Below the pieces are notes generated by a model that had not been told where the DNA came from, ran no database searches, and worked only from the letters and a program-made list of their open reading frames with translations. Made by a program: the position numbers and the translations under genes. DNA of 25,652 bases, taken from the NCBI GenBank assembly GCA_934565775.1, contig CAKTIN010000021.1, positions 1 to 25,652 of the forward strand, written 5' to 3'. This stretch comes from an uncultured Oscillospiraceae bacterium (GTDB taxonomy: Bacteria > Bacillota > Clostridia > Oscillospirales > Oscillospiraceae). Shown here piece by piece: positions 6,836-14,357 of this stretch. The number at the start of each line of letters is the position of its first letter. Within the stretch, counting starts at the first letter, position 1.

Positions 6836-8578
6836 TTACGCATCTCCCTTCGTCTGAGAGGTATAGACCTCCCGGTAAATTTCAGACCGCTGCAGCAGGG
6901 TCTCGTGGTCGCCCACATCGGCCACCCGGCCGCCGTCCAGGACAATGATCTGATCCGCGTCCTGCACGGATGCGATCCGCTGGGCAATGATCAGCTTCGT
7001 GGTGCCGGGAATCTCCTCCCGGAAGGCCTTGCGAATCATCGCGTCGGTATGGGTATCCACCGCAGAGGTGGAGTCGTCCAGAATCAGAATCTTCGGCTTT
7101 TTCAGCAGAGCCCGGGCAATGCAGAGCCGCTGGCGCTGGCCGCCGGATACATTGGTGCCGCCCTGCTCGATATGGGTGTCATAGCCGTCCGGGAACTGCC
7201 GGATGAAGTCGTCCGCGCAGGCCAGACGGCAGGCATGGACCAGCTCCTCGTCCGTAGCGTCCGGATCGCCCCAGCGGAGATTTTCCTTGATGGTTCCGGA
7301 GAACAGCACGTTCTTTTGCAGGACCATGGCCACCTGATTGCGCAGGGTCTCCATGTCATAGTTCCGCACATCCACATCCCCCACCAGGACCCGCCCGGCG
7401 GTCACATCGTACAGCCGGGGGATCAGCTGCACCAGGGTGGATTTTGCCGAGCCGGTGCCACCCAGAATGCCCACGGTCTGGCCGGAGCGAATGTGCAGGT
7501 TCACATGGGACAGGGCGTCCTTCCCCGCCTGGGCGGAGTACCGGAAGGACACATCCTCAAAGTCGATGTCCCCGTTTTTGACCTCCCCCACGGGCTGTGC
7601 GGGGTTCGCAATGCTGGGCTCCTCCTCCAGAATCTCATAGGTCCGGCGGACGGAGGCCATGCTCATGGTCAGCATGACAAAGACCATGGACAGCATCATC
7701 AGACCGCTTAGAATCTGGGTAGTATAGGTAAACATGGAGCTGAGCTGGCCGGTGGTCAGGCCGATGGCCCCGTTGTCCCCGGAGGCCAGGACCAGCTTAG
7801 CGCCCACATAGGAGATCACCAGAATGCAGGTGTACACGGCGCAGCGCATCAGGGGGTTGTTAAAGGCCAGGATCCGCTCCGCCTTGCAGAAGTCCCGGTA
7901 GATTTTCTCGGAGACCCCGGTGAATTTCTCCACCTCCCGGTCCTCCCGAACAAAGGATTTCACCACGCGGATGCCGTGGACATTCTCCTGTACCACGTTG
8001 TTCAGCTGATCGTAGGTCCGGAATACCCGGTCGAAAATCTTCCGCACCAGGCTGATAATGGTAAACAGTCCCACTGCCAGCAAAGGCAGCACCACGCAGT
8101 ACACGACGCTGAGCTTGGGAGAAATGCGGAAGGCCATCACCAGGGCCAGCACCAGCATCACCGGGCAGCGAATGGCCATGCGGATGCTCATCTGAAAGGC
8201 CTGCTGCAAATTGCTCACATCCGTGGTCAACCGGGTGACAATGGAGGAGGTGGAGAATTTGTCAATATTGGCAAAGCTGAAGGTCTGCACCTTGTGATAC
8301 ATATCATGGCGCAGATTGGCCGCAAAGCCCGTAGCCGCGTGGGCGCCCAGGCAGGCGGAGGCCACGCCGAAGGTCAAGGAGGCCAGGGCGCAGGCCATCA
8401 GCAGCAGGCCCCGCTGCACCACATAGGTCATATTTCCTGTTTTAATACCGTTGTCGATGAGCTGGGCCATAACCTGGGGGATCAGAACCTCCATGGCCAC
8501 CTCCCCCACCATACACACCGGGGACAGCAGCGCCGGGAGCTTGTACTCCCGCACGCAGCGCAAAAGTCGTCTAACCAT
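6836..8578 (-). CDS. ABC exporter half-transporter with the degenerate ATP site (TMD-NBD)
   Basis: 580 aa. Membrane domain (~1-310) followed by an ATPase domain. Walker A reads GGTGSAKST (~372) with alanine in place of the usual glycine before lysine. The signature VSGGQ is canonical (~477). Walker B reads ILILDDST, with aspartate replacing the catalytic glutamate, and the switch histidine is glutamine (IIAQRIAS). This is the expected degenerate-site subunit of a heterodimer: its good signature completes the partner's catalytic site, while its own ATP site binds but should hydrolyse poorly. ATG at 8578 overlaps the marR stop by 8 bases and uses GGAGG at good spacing inside marR, so the two are translationally coupled. 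The last codon is one base from the next gene's start. Confidence 0.93.
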   Translation of the reverse strand: MVRRLLRCVREYKLPALLSPVCMVGEVAMEVLIPQVMAQLIDNGIKTGNMTYVVQRGLLLMACALASLTFGVASACLGAHAATGFAANLRHDMYHKVQTFSFANIDKFSTSSIVTRLTTDVSNLQQAFQMSIRMAIRCPVMLVLALVMAFRISPKLSVVYCVVLPLLAVGLFTIISLVRKIFDRVFRTYDQLNNVVQENVHGIRVVKSFVREDREVEKFTGVSEKIYRDFCKAERILAFNNPLMRCAVYTCILVISYVGAKLVLASGDNGAIGLTTGQLSSMFTYTTQILSGLMMLSMVFVMLTMSMASVRRTYEILEEEPSIANPAQPVGEVKNGDIDFEDVSFRYSAQAGKDALSHVNLHIRSGQTVGILGGTGSAKSTLVQLIPRLYDVTAGRVLVGDVDVRNYDMETLRNQVAMVLQKNVLFSGTIKENLRWGDPDATDEELVHACRLACADDFIRQFPDGYDTHIEQGGTNVSGGQRQRLCIARALLKKPKILILDDSTSAVDTHTDAMIRKAFREEIPGTTKLIIAQRIASVQDADQIIVLDGGRVADVGDHETLLQRSEIYREVYTSQTKGDA

Positions 8579-9023
8579 TCTTTACCTCCTCCGCAGGTTG
8601 GGAATTCAGATTCTCAATTGCCAGGGTCAGCAGCTCCCGGAGCCGCCGGCAGTCCTCCCGGGTCATTCCGTTTACCACGCGCTTTTCCATGCGGTCAATG
8701 GCTACCGCCATATGGCGGTGGGCCTCCGCCCCCTTGGGCAGAAGAAAGATCCGCCGGTAGCGCCGGTCATGCTCGTCGGCCCGGAGCTCCAGGTATCCCC
8801 CGGCCTCCAGCCGGGACAAAATACCGGAAACCGTGGGATGGGTCAGGTCAAACTGGGCCTCCAGATCCCGCAGGCACAGGGGCTGCCCCTCATGCCGGGC
8901 CAGATACCCCAGCACAAAGCCCTGGGTCGCCGTCAGGCCGATGCTCTCTCTTGCCTGGCCGACGGTGCGCCCGATCAGATTATCCAGCCGCCGGACCAGG
9001 GGCCCGATGGATTCACACGACAT
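8571..9023 (-). CDS. MarR-family transcriptional regulator
   Basis: 150 aa, the usual MarR size. The winged helix-turn-helix spans ~30-100: recognition helix around THPTVSGILSRLEAGGY (61-77) and wing with DEHDRRYRR (83-91), where MarR proteins carry their conserved D-x-R. It is first in an operon with two ABC half-transporters, the classical arrangement in which a MarR repressor senses the exported compound and represses its own operon. ATG at 9023 is preceded by AAGGAGGG. A perfect 12-bp palindrome lies 25 bases upstream, just downstream of a promoter -10, which would suit autorepression. The ligand is unknown. Confidence 0.93.
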   Translation of the reverse strand: MSCESIGPLVRRLDNLIGRTVGQARESIGLTATQGFVLGYLARHEGQPLCLRDLEAQFDLTHPTVSGILSRLEAGGYLELRADEHDRRYRRIFLLPKGAEAHRHMAVAIDRMEKRVVNGMTREDCRRLRELLTLAIENLNSQPAEEVKNG

Positions 9024-9048
9024 GGAACGCCCTCCTTCCGTAAATTAA

Positions 9049-9089
9049 GTAGCTAGCTACATATTAACGCAATCCCATGGATTTTGCAA
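9049..9089 (-). promoter_or_regulatory. marR-ABC operon promoter with palindromic operator
   Basis: Minus-strand TTGCAA (9089-9084), 17-base spacer, TAATAT (9066-9061). Immediately downstream, covering the expected transcription start, is the perfect palindrome GTAGCTAGCTAC (9049-9060), flanked by TTAA and ATATTAA so the dyad extends weakly. Position and symmetry suit a MarR dimer; binding is inferred. Confidence 0.7.
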
Positions 9090-9348
9090 GTTCCAGGTAT
9101 ACCAAATTTCGTTTCCCCCGGGCGATCAAATTTGTAGCTCTTTTACAAAACCGGCAAGAGGTCTCTATTTTCCTTGAAAAGTCCAACTTTTCCCCCTTTT
9201 TTCAGCAGCGGTTTTCAAGAAAAGTAATACATCGTTAAATAGCCCCCGAACTTTTCCTAATGTGTTCCGGAGAAATTCCTGCAAATTCCCTGCTTTTGCG
9301 GAAATTGGCCCGCTTTATCAAAAAATCGTACCAGAACCGATTTTCCCC
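9090..9348. other. Intergenic DNA with nothing recognisable
   Basis: AT-richer spacer between the marR promoter and the candidate small RNA promoter. I see no ORF with a ribosome site, no strong dyad and no repeat. Confidence 0.5.
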
Positions 9349-9377
9349 TTGCTTTTTCTGTCGAAATCTGCTATATT
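9349..9377 (+). promoter_or_regulatory. Sigma-A promoter of the candidate small RNA
   Basis: TTGCTT (9349-9354), 17-base spacer, TATATT (9372-9377). It points into a stretch with no + strand gene, ending at an intrinsic terminator. Confidence 0.65.
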
Positions 9378-9383
9378 CTAGAT

Positions 9384-9514
9384 GGTAGTTATACCTTAGG
9401 AATGATGACAGCGTTCGTGCCCGTCGCTGTCATTCCGCAACGTTCCTTGTCGTGTAACAACCTCCCCTCTTTTCCGGCAAGCCGGCAGTTTATCTGCCGG
9501 TTTGCTATTTTTTT
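9384..9514 (+). ncRNA. Candidate structured small RNA (~130 nt) with C-rich single-stranded segment
   Basis: Bounded by a good promoter (start expected near 9384) and an intrinsic terminator at 9477-9514, with no plausible ORF between. Predicted pairing: outer stem GTTATAC (9388-9394) with GTGTAAC (9452-9458); AGGAA (9398-9402) with TTCCT (9443-9447); inner hairpin TGACAGCG (9406-9413) with CGCTGTCA (9425-9432). Between this domain and the terminator is an unpaired run, CCTCCCCTCTTTT (9461-9473), complementary to Shine-Dalgarno GGAGG sequences. C-rich loops of this type are how several Gram-positive small RNAs (for example RsaE) contact mRNAs. I do not recognise a known Rfam family. The downstream gene is on the opposite strand, so a riboswitch role is unlikely. 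Confidence 0.6.
9477..9514 (+). terminator. Intrinsic terminator of the candidate small RNA
   Basis: GCAAGCCGGCAG (9477-9488), loop TTTAT, CTGCCGGTTTGC (9494-9505), then TATTTTTTT. Strong stem with an excellent U-tract, plus-strand only. Confidence 0.85.
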
Positions 9515-9531
9515 CTATGCAAAGGCATAAA

Positions 9532-9576
9532 AAATCCGCGCCGCAGCGGCCCAGCCGGCCCCTGCGGCGCGGATTT
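9532..9576 (-). terminator. Intrinsic terminator of the DUF89-regulator-kinase operon
   Basis: A 15-bp stem AAATCCGCGCCGCAG/CTGCGGCGCGGATTT (minus strand) starts inside the kinase stop codon and is followed by TTTATGCC directly after the stem's own T's. It faces the small-RNA terminator, so the two units are convergent. Confidence 0.85.
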
Positions 9577-10891
9577 ACTTTTGGATTTTCAGCTCCAGCT
9601 CCGCGCTGAAGCGCCCCCCTGAGATTTCCCGGTGGAAGCTGCCGCCCATGGCCTCCATGAGCTTTTCGCAGGTTTGCAGCCCGATCTTCGTGCTCTCCAC
9701 CTGCCCGGCCCGGGGGCCGATGGCGTTGCGTAGGCGAATGTGCAGCCGGTCTCCCTCCCGCCAGGCGGAGCCCTCCACCGGGCACGCCGGGTCTGCATAT
9801 TTCCGGATGTTGGAAAACAGATTGTCAAACACCCGGCAGAGCTGCTGCGGGTCCGCCAGGACGGTGCAGTCCTCCTCCGGCGGTGTCCATTCCAGCCGGA
9901 AGCCCCGCTGGCGCACATCCTCCCCCAGCTCCCAGAAAAGCTGGCTCAGAAGGGTCTGGGCCTCCAGGGGCTCGGGCTGGGACTCCGGCAGCGGGCTCCC
10001 GAACACCAGAAAATACTGGAACAGCTCGTTGGTCAGCTCCCGGAGCTTCTCCGCCTTCCCCTGGCACAGGGTCAGGTAGGTCTCCCGCTGCTCCCGGGTC
10101 AGATTCTGATCCGTCTCCAGAACCTCCAGATACCCCATAAGGGCCGTCAGGGGGGTGCGGACATCGTGGGACAGGGCGGTGAGCAGCTGATGGTTCGCCT
10201 CCCAGGCCTGCTTCTCCCGCTGGAGCTTGTCCAGTATGGACAGGCGCATCTGGTCCACATCCGTCGCCAGAGCCCCCAGCTCGTCCCGGGTCTCCGGGCT
10301 GATCTTCCGCTCCAGATCTCCCCGGCTCACCACCCCCACCTGCCGGGAGAGGCGCTTGATATGCCAGATCATTCGGGAGTTGTAAATCAGCACCAGGGTC
10401 AAAAACACCCCCACCGCCAGCACGGCTCCCACGACCTGGACCAGCTCATACAGCCGGGTCTCAGAATTCTCCGCCAGATAAACCTGATAGGCCCCATCGG
10501 CAAAGACTGCCCCGAAGGGGTAGACATAGTCCGCCGCCGCGCCTCCCTGGATTACCAGCCCGTTTTCCATGGTCATGATCCCTGCGCCATACCGGTCGGA
10601 GGTCAGCACCGTATCCCGGCCGCGGATGGTAAGCTGGGCGTAGGGATTGGCTCGGTTCCACCGCTCCACCGCCTCCAGGTCCACGGAATTCACCTGATTT
10701 TCCCGGATATAGGTGGTAAAATTCTCGGCAAGAGCCTCCACCCGCCGCTGCCGGGCCTCCTGGCTGAGGTAGCTCCGCCGGACGACGGTCTGCCCCAGCA
10801 GCGCCGTCCCCAGCCAGACCAGAACCCCGGCCAGGGCGGCTCCCGCCAGGACGGCCAGGAGCTTCACATTCAGCGACCGCCGCCTAGCCAA
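9575..10891 (-). CDS. Sensor histidine kinase
   Basis: 438 aa, membrane sensor kinase. TM1 ~11-33, extracytoplasmic domain of ~110 residues (~40-148), TM2 ~150-172, HAMP-like linker ~173-225, HisKA domain with phospho-acceptor H242 in ALSHDVRTPLTALMGYLE, then an HATPase_c domain with N-box DNLFSNIRKYA and a terminal GLQTCEKLMEAMGG segment. The glycine-rich ATP-lid motifs are weaker than average. The start is TTG at 10891, overlapping the regulator's stop by 8 bases, with AAGGGG six bases upstream; no in-frame ATG lies close by. It should phosphorylate the upstream-encoded OmpR-type regulator. The signal is unknown; the extracytoplasmic domain is not one I recognise. Confidence 0.93.
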   Translation of the reverse strand: MARRRSLNVKLLAVLAGAALAGVLVWLGTALLGQTVVRRSYLSQEARQRRVEALAENFTTYIRENQVNSVDLEAVERWNRANPYAQLTIRGRDTVLTSDRYGAGIMTMENGLVIQGGAAADYVYPFGAVFADGAYQVYLAENSETRLYELVQVVGAVLAVGVFLTLVLIYNSRMIWHIKRLSRQVGVVSRGDLERKISPETRDELGALATDVDQMRLSILDKLQREKQAWEANHQLLTALSHDVRTPLTALMGYLEVLETDQNLTREQRETYLTLCQGKAEKLRELTNELFQYFLVFGSPLPESQPEPLEAQTLLSQLFWELGEDVRQRGFRLEWTPPEEDCTVLADPQQLCRVFDNLFSNIRKYADPACPVEGSAWREGDRLHIRLRNAIGPRAGQVESTKIGLQTCEKLMEAMGGSFHREISGGRFSAELELKIQK

Positions 10892-11576
10892 ACTGATACC
10901 CCTTGCCCCATACGGTGCGAATGAGCCGGGGGGTGGAGGGGTCGTCCTCCAGCTTCCGGCGGAGATTTAGAATATGGACCATAACGGTATTGTTGGCGGA
11001 GGGCAGATACCGCTCCCCCCACACCGCCTCATAAATGACCCGGGCCTCCAGGGGCGCCCCGCGGTGCTCCATAAGGAACTGCAAGATGGTGTATTCCTTG
11101 TCCGTCAGCTCTACCTGGCCCCCGCGCTTCACCGCGCACCGCCGCTCCGGGTCCAGGGTAATGTCCTCCCCCTCGTGGGTCTGCTCCCCCTTGCCCCGGT
11201 AGACCCGGTATCGCCGCAGAAGGGACTCCACCTTCAGCAGCAGCTCGCTCTGAGAAAAGGGCTTCTGCAAAAAGTCGTCCCCGCCGCTGCCGTAGGCGTC
11301 CATTTTGTCCTGGAGCTGGCTTTTGGCCGTAAGGAACAGCACCGGCGCCTGGGAAAATTCCCGCAGCGCCCGGGTCGCCGCCACGCCGTCCAGCCCCGGC
11401 ATCATAATATCCATAATCACCAGGTCCGTCTCCGGCTCCTGCCGCAGCCGCGCCACGGCCTCCGCGCCGGAGGCGGCGTCCCGGACCTGATAGCCCTGAT
11501 TCTCCAGCACGATCCGCAGCAGGGCCCGCAGGTCCGGCTCGTCGTCCACGACTAAAATCCGCGTTTTTTGCTCCAT
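10884..11576 (-). CDS. OmpR/PhoB-family response regulator
   Basis: 230 aa. Receiver domain 1-120 with acidic pair D11-D12, phospho-acceptor D56 (VIMDIMMPG), T83 and K105 (QKPF). The C-terminal winged-helix DNA-binding domain (~130-228) shows the family hallmarks LTDKEYTILQFLM, VIYEAVWGERY, NTVMVHILNLRRKLE and the final RTVWGKGYQF. It is transcribed between the DUF89 gene (21-base gap) and the sensor kinase (8-base overlap). AAAGGA lies upstream of ATG 11576. Target genes are not identifiable in the window; autoregulation from the promoter at 12511-12539 is possible but no repeat-type binding site is evident. Confidence 0.95.
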   Translation of the reverse strand: MEQKTRILVVDDEPDLRALLRIVLENQGYQVRDAASGAEAVARLRQEPETDLVIMDIMMPGLDGVAATRALREFSQAPVLFLTAKSQLQDKMDAYGSGGDDFLQKPFSQSELLLKVESLLRRYRVYRGKGEQTHEGEDITLDPERRCAVKRGGQVELTDKEYTILQFLMEHRGAPLEARVIYEAVWGERYLPSANNTVMVHILNLRRKLEDDPSTPRLIRTVWGKGYQFG

Positions 11577-11597
11577 ATCGGTTTCCTTTCGCCACGT

Positions 11598-12485
11598 TCA
11601 GTCCTGATGCGGCATTCTTCTTTCGTTGCAGAACATAACCGTCAGCTCCGGCACGCCGAAGCGCTTGGTGAACCGCACGCATTTCGCCAGAAACGCGTAA
11701 TACACGTTGAGGCCGCAGCCCTCCAGGGTCTCCACGTTTCCCTGTCCCTTGGAGAGGATAAGGTCCGCCGTCCGCAGCGCCTCCCGGGCCTCCGGTCCCA
11801 CCCGGTCCAGCACGGTCCCGGCTATGGCCGTGCCGTTATCGATCACGCGGAACCGCTGGGTCAGCCCTGCCGCCTCGGCGTCCTCCCGGGTGGCGTCGTT
11901 CAGGGCAGGCGCTCCCCGTACGCAGAAAATGACCTCCAGCTCCGGATACTGCCGGGCCAGCGCCTCCCCCAGGAGCCGGTCAAAGCAAACCTCCCCGGCG
12001 TTGTCCGTCAGATATACCAGCCGCTTTGCCCCGGCTAAGTCCGCCAGAAAGCGCCCGTATTCCTCCGGGTCCACCCGGACCTCCCCGGCCCGGGCCAGCA
12101 GCTCGTCCAGCTGGCTGAAATCCACCTTGCCCCACAGGGCGCTGAAGTCGATATAGTTGCCCAGGATGGCATATTGCAGCCCCCGGAGCACCGGGTCCTC
12201 CGCCCGGCGAACGGCCGCCTCCGCAGCGTCCAGGCGCTCCAGAACAAACCGGTTGGAGAACACCTTCTCCTCCCGGAAGCGGTCCGGATCCATACCGAAG
12301 CAGCTCTGATACAGCTTGGCGGTCTCTGCGCCGATCAGGGGGGAGGCGGTTTCCTCGTCCGCCTCCAGCAGCAGCTTCATAAGCGACCTGGCAAAGGCCA
12401 TCCGGCTTCTCTCATCTCCGTGCTTCCCTGCCTCCTGCAAATTTCGCCGGAGTATGCAGGCCACGCAGTCCAAATTCAGATTCAT
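11598..12485 (-). CDS. DUF89 / ARMT1-like damage-control phosphatase family protein
   Basis: 295 aa, Pfam DUF89 family, metal-dependent phosphatases that hydrolyse damaged phosphometabolites such as sugar phosphates. The N-terminus carries the C7-x2-C10 pair typical of the bacterial/archaeal subgroup. Metal and phosphate-site motifs are present: D161-N162-A-G-E165, ND197AT, and S245-K-G-Q-G-N250. An all-helical N-terminal half followed by an alpha/beta half fits the family. It is the first gene of an operon with the response regulator and kinase, behind a good promoter. ATG at 12485 follows AAGGGGG. The physiological substrate in bacteria is uncertain. Its co-transcription with a two-component system suggests that the system responds to a metabolic state, but this is inference. 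Confidence 0.85.
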   Translation of the reverse strand: MNLNLDCVACILRRNLQEAGKHGDERSRMAFARSLMKLLLEADEETASPLIGAETAKLYQSCFGMDPDRFREEKVFSNRFVLERLDAAEAAVRRAEDPVLRGLQYAILGNYIDFSALWGKVDFSQLDELLARAGEVRVDPEEYGRFLADLAGAKRLVYLTDNAGEVCFDRLLGEALARQYPELEVIFCVRGAPALNDATREDAEAAGLTQRFRVIDNGTAIAGTVLDRVGPEAREALRTADLILSKGQGNVETLEGCGLNVYYAFLAKCVRFTKRFGVPELTVMFCNERRMPHQD

Positions 12486-12510
12486 TGGGCAAACCCCCTT
12501 TTTTGTCTAT

Positions 12511-12539
12511 AGTATACCGAATTCCCCGTAAATTGTAAA
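12511..12539 (-). promoter_or_regulatory. Promoter of the DUF89-regulator-kinase operon
   Basis: Minus-strand TTTACA (12539-12534), 17-base spacer, TATACT (12516-12511), 25 bases before the ATG. Confidence 0.75.
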
Positions 12540-12558
12540 GGGGATGGGCAGGTGGCTA

Positions 12559-12587
12559 TTTCCTTTTCCCGGGAAATGTGCTATACT
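12559..12587 (+). promoter_or_regulatory. Possible promoter of the lipid kinase/Nudix operon
   Basis: TATACT at 12582-12587 is a good -10 element; the -35 at 17-base spacing (TTTCCT) is poor. It lies divergent to the DUF89 promoter and 32 bases before the ATG at 12620. Confidence 0.45.
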
Positions 12588-12619
12588 ATACAAAAATGAT
12601 ACACTGGGAGCGAAATAGA

Positions 12620-12943
12620 ATGGAACAAAACAATCCCCTGGAGCAGCGCTTTGCCGGGCAGTGGCTGGCAAATTGCCGGGAAATGGAGGCCATGGGAATC
12701 CCCATGCGCCGCACCGCCGCCCGGATTGAGGAGAAGGGCGCGTGTGCAGCAGCCAAGGCCTGCCTGTCCGGCTCCCGGCTCAGCGACGGCTTTGACCGGC
12801 TGAAGGAGCTGGGCCGCCTGGACCTGAGCGTGGAGGCCCTGGCCGTCACCGCCGCCTTTACCCCCCTGTTCACGGACGAGGAGGCCAACGAGGCCCTGGC
12901 CCGGCTCTGCGAAGCCGGCTATGGCTTCCGGGCCCGTCGGTGA
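12620..12943 (+). CDS. Small protein of unknown function in the lipid kinase operon
   Basis: 107 aa, soluble, mostly alpha-helical and alanine/leucine-rich, beginning MEQNNPLEQRFAGQWLAN. I do not recognise a domain. ATG at 12620 is chosen because GGGAG lies 10 bases upstream and the likely -10 promoter element at 12582 would exclude the longer start at 12578. The stop is 13 bases from the GTG start of the lipid kinase, so the two are co-transcribed. Composition matches the neighbouring genes. There are no membrane segments or signal peptide, and its two cysteines show no zinc-finger spacing. Confidence 0.75.
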   Translation: MEQNNPLEQRFAGQWLANCREMEAMGIPMRRTAARIEEKGACAAAKACLSGSRLSDGFDRLKELGRLDLSVEALAVTAAFTPLFTDEEANEALARLCEAGYGFRARR

Positions 12944-12956
12944 GGAGGGACGCTTC

Positions 12957-13847
12957 GTGAAAAAGCTACTGCTGATTATGAACCCCTGCGCCGGGCAGCG
13001 CCGGGCAAACCGGCATCTGGCGGACATCATCGCCCTGTTTAACCGCAAGGGCTATCTGGTCACCGCCGCCATGACCGCCGCCCGGGGAGACGGCATCCGG
13101 CTGGTGAGGGAGCTGGGGGCCGGGATGGATCTGATCGTCTGCATTGGCGGCGACGGCACCTTTAACGAGACCATTACGGGGCTGCTTTCCGCCGGGCTGG
13201 ACATTCCCCTGGGATATATCCCCGCCGGAAGCACCAACGACTTCGCAAATTCCCTAAAGCTACCCACGGATATTAGGAAGGCAGCGGAGGCCATTGCCGA
13301 GGGCAAGCCCGTGGCCTATGACGTAGGGCGCTTTGCCCACCGGAATTTTTCCTATGTAGCCTCCTTCGGCCTGTTCACCAAAACCTCCTACTCCACCCCC
13401 CAGCCGCTGAAAAACGCCCTGGGACACATTGCCTACCTTCTGGCGGGCATCTCGGAGCTGGGGCAGATCCCCAGCTATCACGTGAAGTTTGAGACGGACA
13501 ACGGCACGGTGGAGGGCGACTATCTCTTCGGCGCCATTTCCAACTCCACCTCCGTGGGCGGGATCCTCACCCTGGACCCCAACGTGGTGGATATGGCAGA
13601 CGGAAAATTTGAGCTGCTCCTGGCCCGGAAGCCTAAAAACGCCGCCGAGCTGGCCGAATGTCTCCACTGCCTGACCGTGCAGAAATACAATTGCGCCATG
13701 ATCACCTTCCTCACCTGCTCCAAGCTACATATTACCGCAGACCCGGCCATGGTCTGGACCCTGGACGGCGAGCGGGAGGACGGGCACGCGTCTATCGAGG
13801 TGGAAAACCTCCATCTGGCCATCCGGCTTATGAAAAAGGAGTCCTAA
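12957..13847 (+). CDS. Diacylglycerol kinase family lipid kinase (YegS/BmrU/DagK-like)
   Basis: 296 aa, typical for bacterial soluble lipid kinases, which phosphorylate diacylglycerol or related lipids using ATP and recycle diacylglycerol from cell-envelope synthesis. The catalytic domain opens with KKLLLIMNPCAGQ, the nucleotide-binding GGDGT motif is at 64-68, and the GYIPAGSTNDFANSL motif follows at ~85-99. The C-terminal beta-sandwich half ends with the EVENLHLAIR segment. GTG at 12957 is preferred: GAGGAGGG stands just upstream, and the in-frame ATG at 12921 lies inside the previous gene without a ribosome site. The stop codon shares its last A with the next gene's ATG (TAATG), giving translational coupling to the Nudix gene. 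Confidence 0.92.
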   Translation: MKKLLLIMNPCAGQRRANRHLADIIALFNRKGYLVTAAMTAARGDGIRLVRELGAGMDLIVCIGGDGTFNETITGLLSAGLDIPLGYIPAGSTNDFANSLKLPTDIRKAAEAIAEGKPVAYDVGRFAHRNFSYVASFGLFTKTSYSTPQPLKNALGHIAYLLAGISELGQIPSYHVKFETDNGTVEGDYLFGAISNSTSVGGILTLDPNVVDMADGKFELLLARKPKNAAELAECLHCLTVQKYNCAMITFLTCSKLHITADPAMVWTLDGEREDGHASIEVENLHLAIRLMKKES

Positions 13848-14341
13848 TGTACAACACGACCTTATGCTACATCACCCAGGGAGACCAGGTGCTCATGCTC
13901 CACCGGGTAAAAAAGAAGCACGATATCAATAAGGGCAAATGGATCGGCGTGGGCGGCAAGCTGGAGGAAAACGAAAGTCCCGAGGAATGCCTGCTGCGGG
14001 AGGTCCGGGAGGAGACCGGCCTGACTCTCACCCGCTGGCGCTACTGCGGCATTGTCACCTTCTGCTGCACCGACTGCGAGGGGGAATATATGCACCTGTA
14101 CACTGCAGACGGCTTTACCGGCACGGTACAGCCCTGCAACGAAGGGGACCTGCAATGGGTCAGCCGGAGCTTTCTGGACGCTCTCCCCTCCTGGGAGGGG
14201 GACAAAATCTTCCTGAAGCTGGTATGGGACCGGGCCCCGTTCTTCTCTCTGAAGCTGGACTATGACCGCGAGCATCTCCGCGCCGCCATCCTAAACGGGA
14301 AGCCTCTGGCTCTGCCTTGGGACGGAACCATTCCCGAATAA
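13847..14341 (+). CDS. Nudix hydrolase (8-oxo-dGTP diphosphatase/MutT-like)
   Basis: 164 aa. A complete Nudix box lies at residues 37-59: G37-x5-E43-x7-R51-E52-V-x-E55-E56-x-G58-L59, the Mg2+-binding pyrophosphatase signature. Overall length and the N-terminal YITQGDQVLMLHR strand resemble MutT/MTH1-type enzymes that sanitise oxidised nucleotides; the substrate is not proven by sequence. The start ATG overlaps the lipid kinase stop (TAATG) with AAGGAG upstream. It is the last gene of the operon, ending 17 bases before a terminator hairpin. Confidence 0.92.
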   Translation: MYNTTLCYITQGDQVLMLHRVKKKHDINKGKWIGVGGKLEENESPEECLLREVREETGLTLTRWRYCGIVTFCCTDCEGEYMHLYTADGFTGTVQPCNEGDLQWVSRSFLDALPSWEGDKIFLKLVWDRAPFFSLKLDYDREHLRAAILNGKPLALPWDGTIPE

Positions 14342-14357
14342 CCGCAAAGAAGCACAA

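Noticed and set aside
5308-6948. Long + strand open frame opposite the ABC genes (546 codons)
   Set aside because: It is rich in histidine, glutamine and glycine and lies antisense to clear ABC transporter domains, with no ribosome site. It is a shadow caused by high GC.
4936-6987. Longer N-terminus for the second ABC half-transporter, starting at 6987
   Set aside because: The extra 51 residues overlap the preceding ABC gene in another frame and read as low-complexity. The ATG at 6834 has a good ribosome site one base after the upstream stop.
9349-9514. Riboswitch or T-box leader
   Set aside because: No gene follows on the + strand; the next gene is antisense, so there is nothing for a leader to control.
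9396-9785. Minus-strand open frame over the small RNA and kinase 3' end
   Set aside because: Crosses two terminators and overlaps the kinase in another frame; no start signal.
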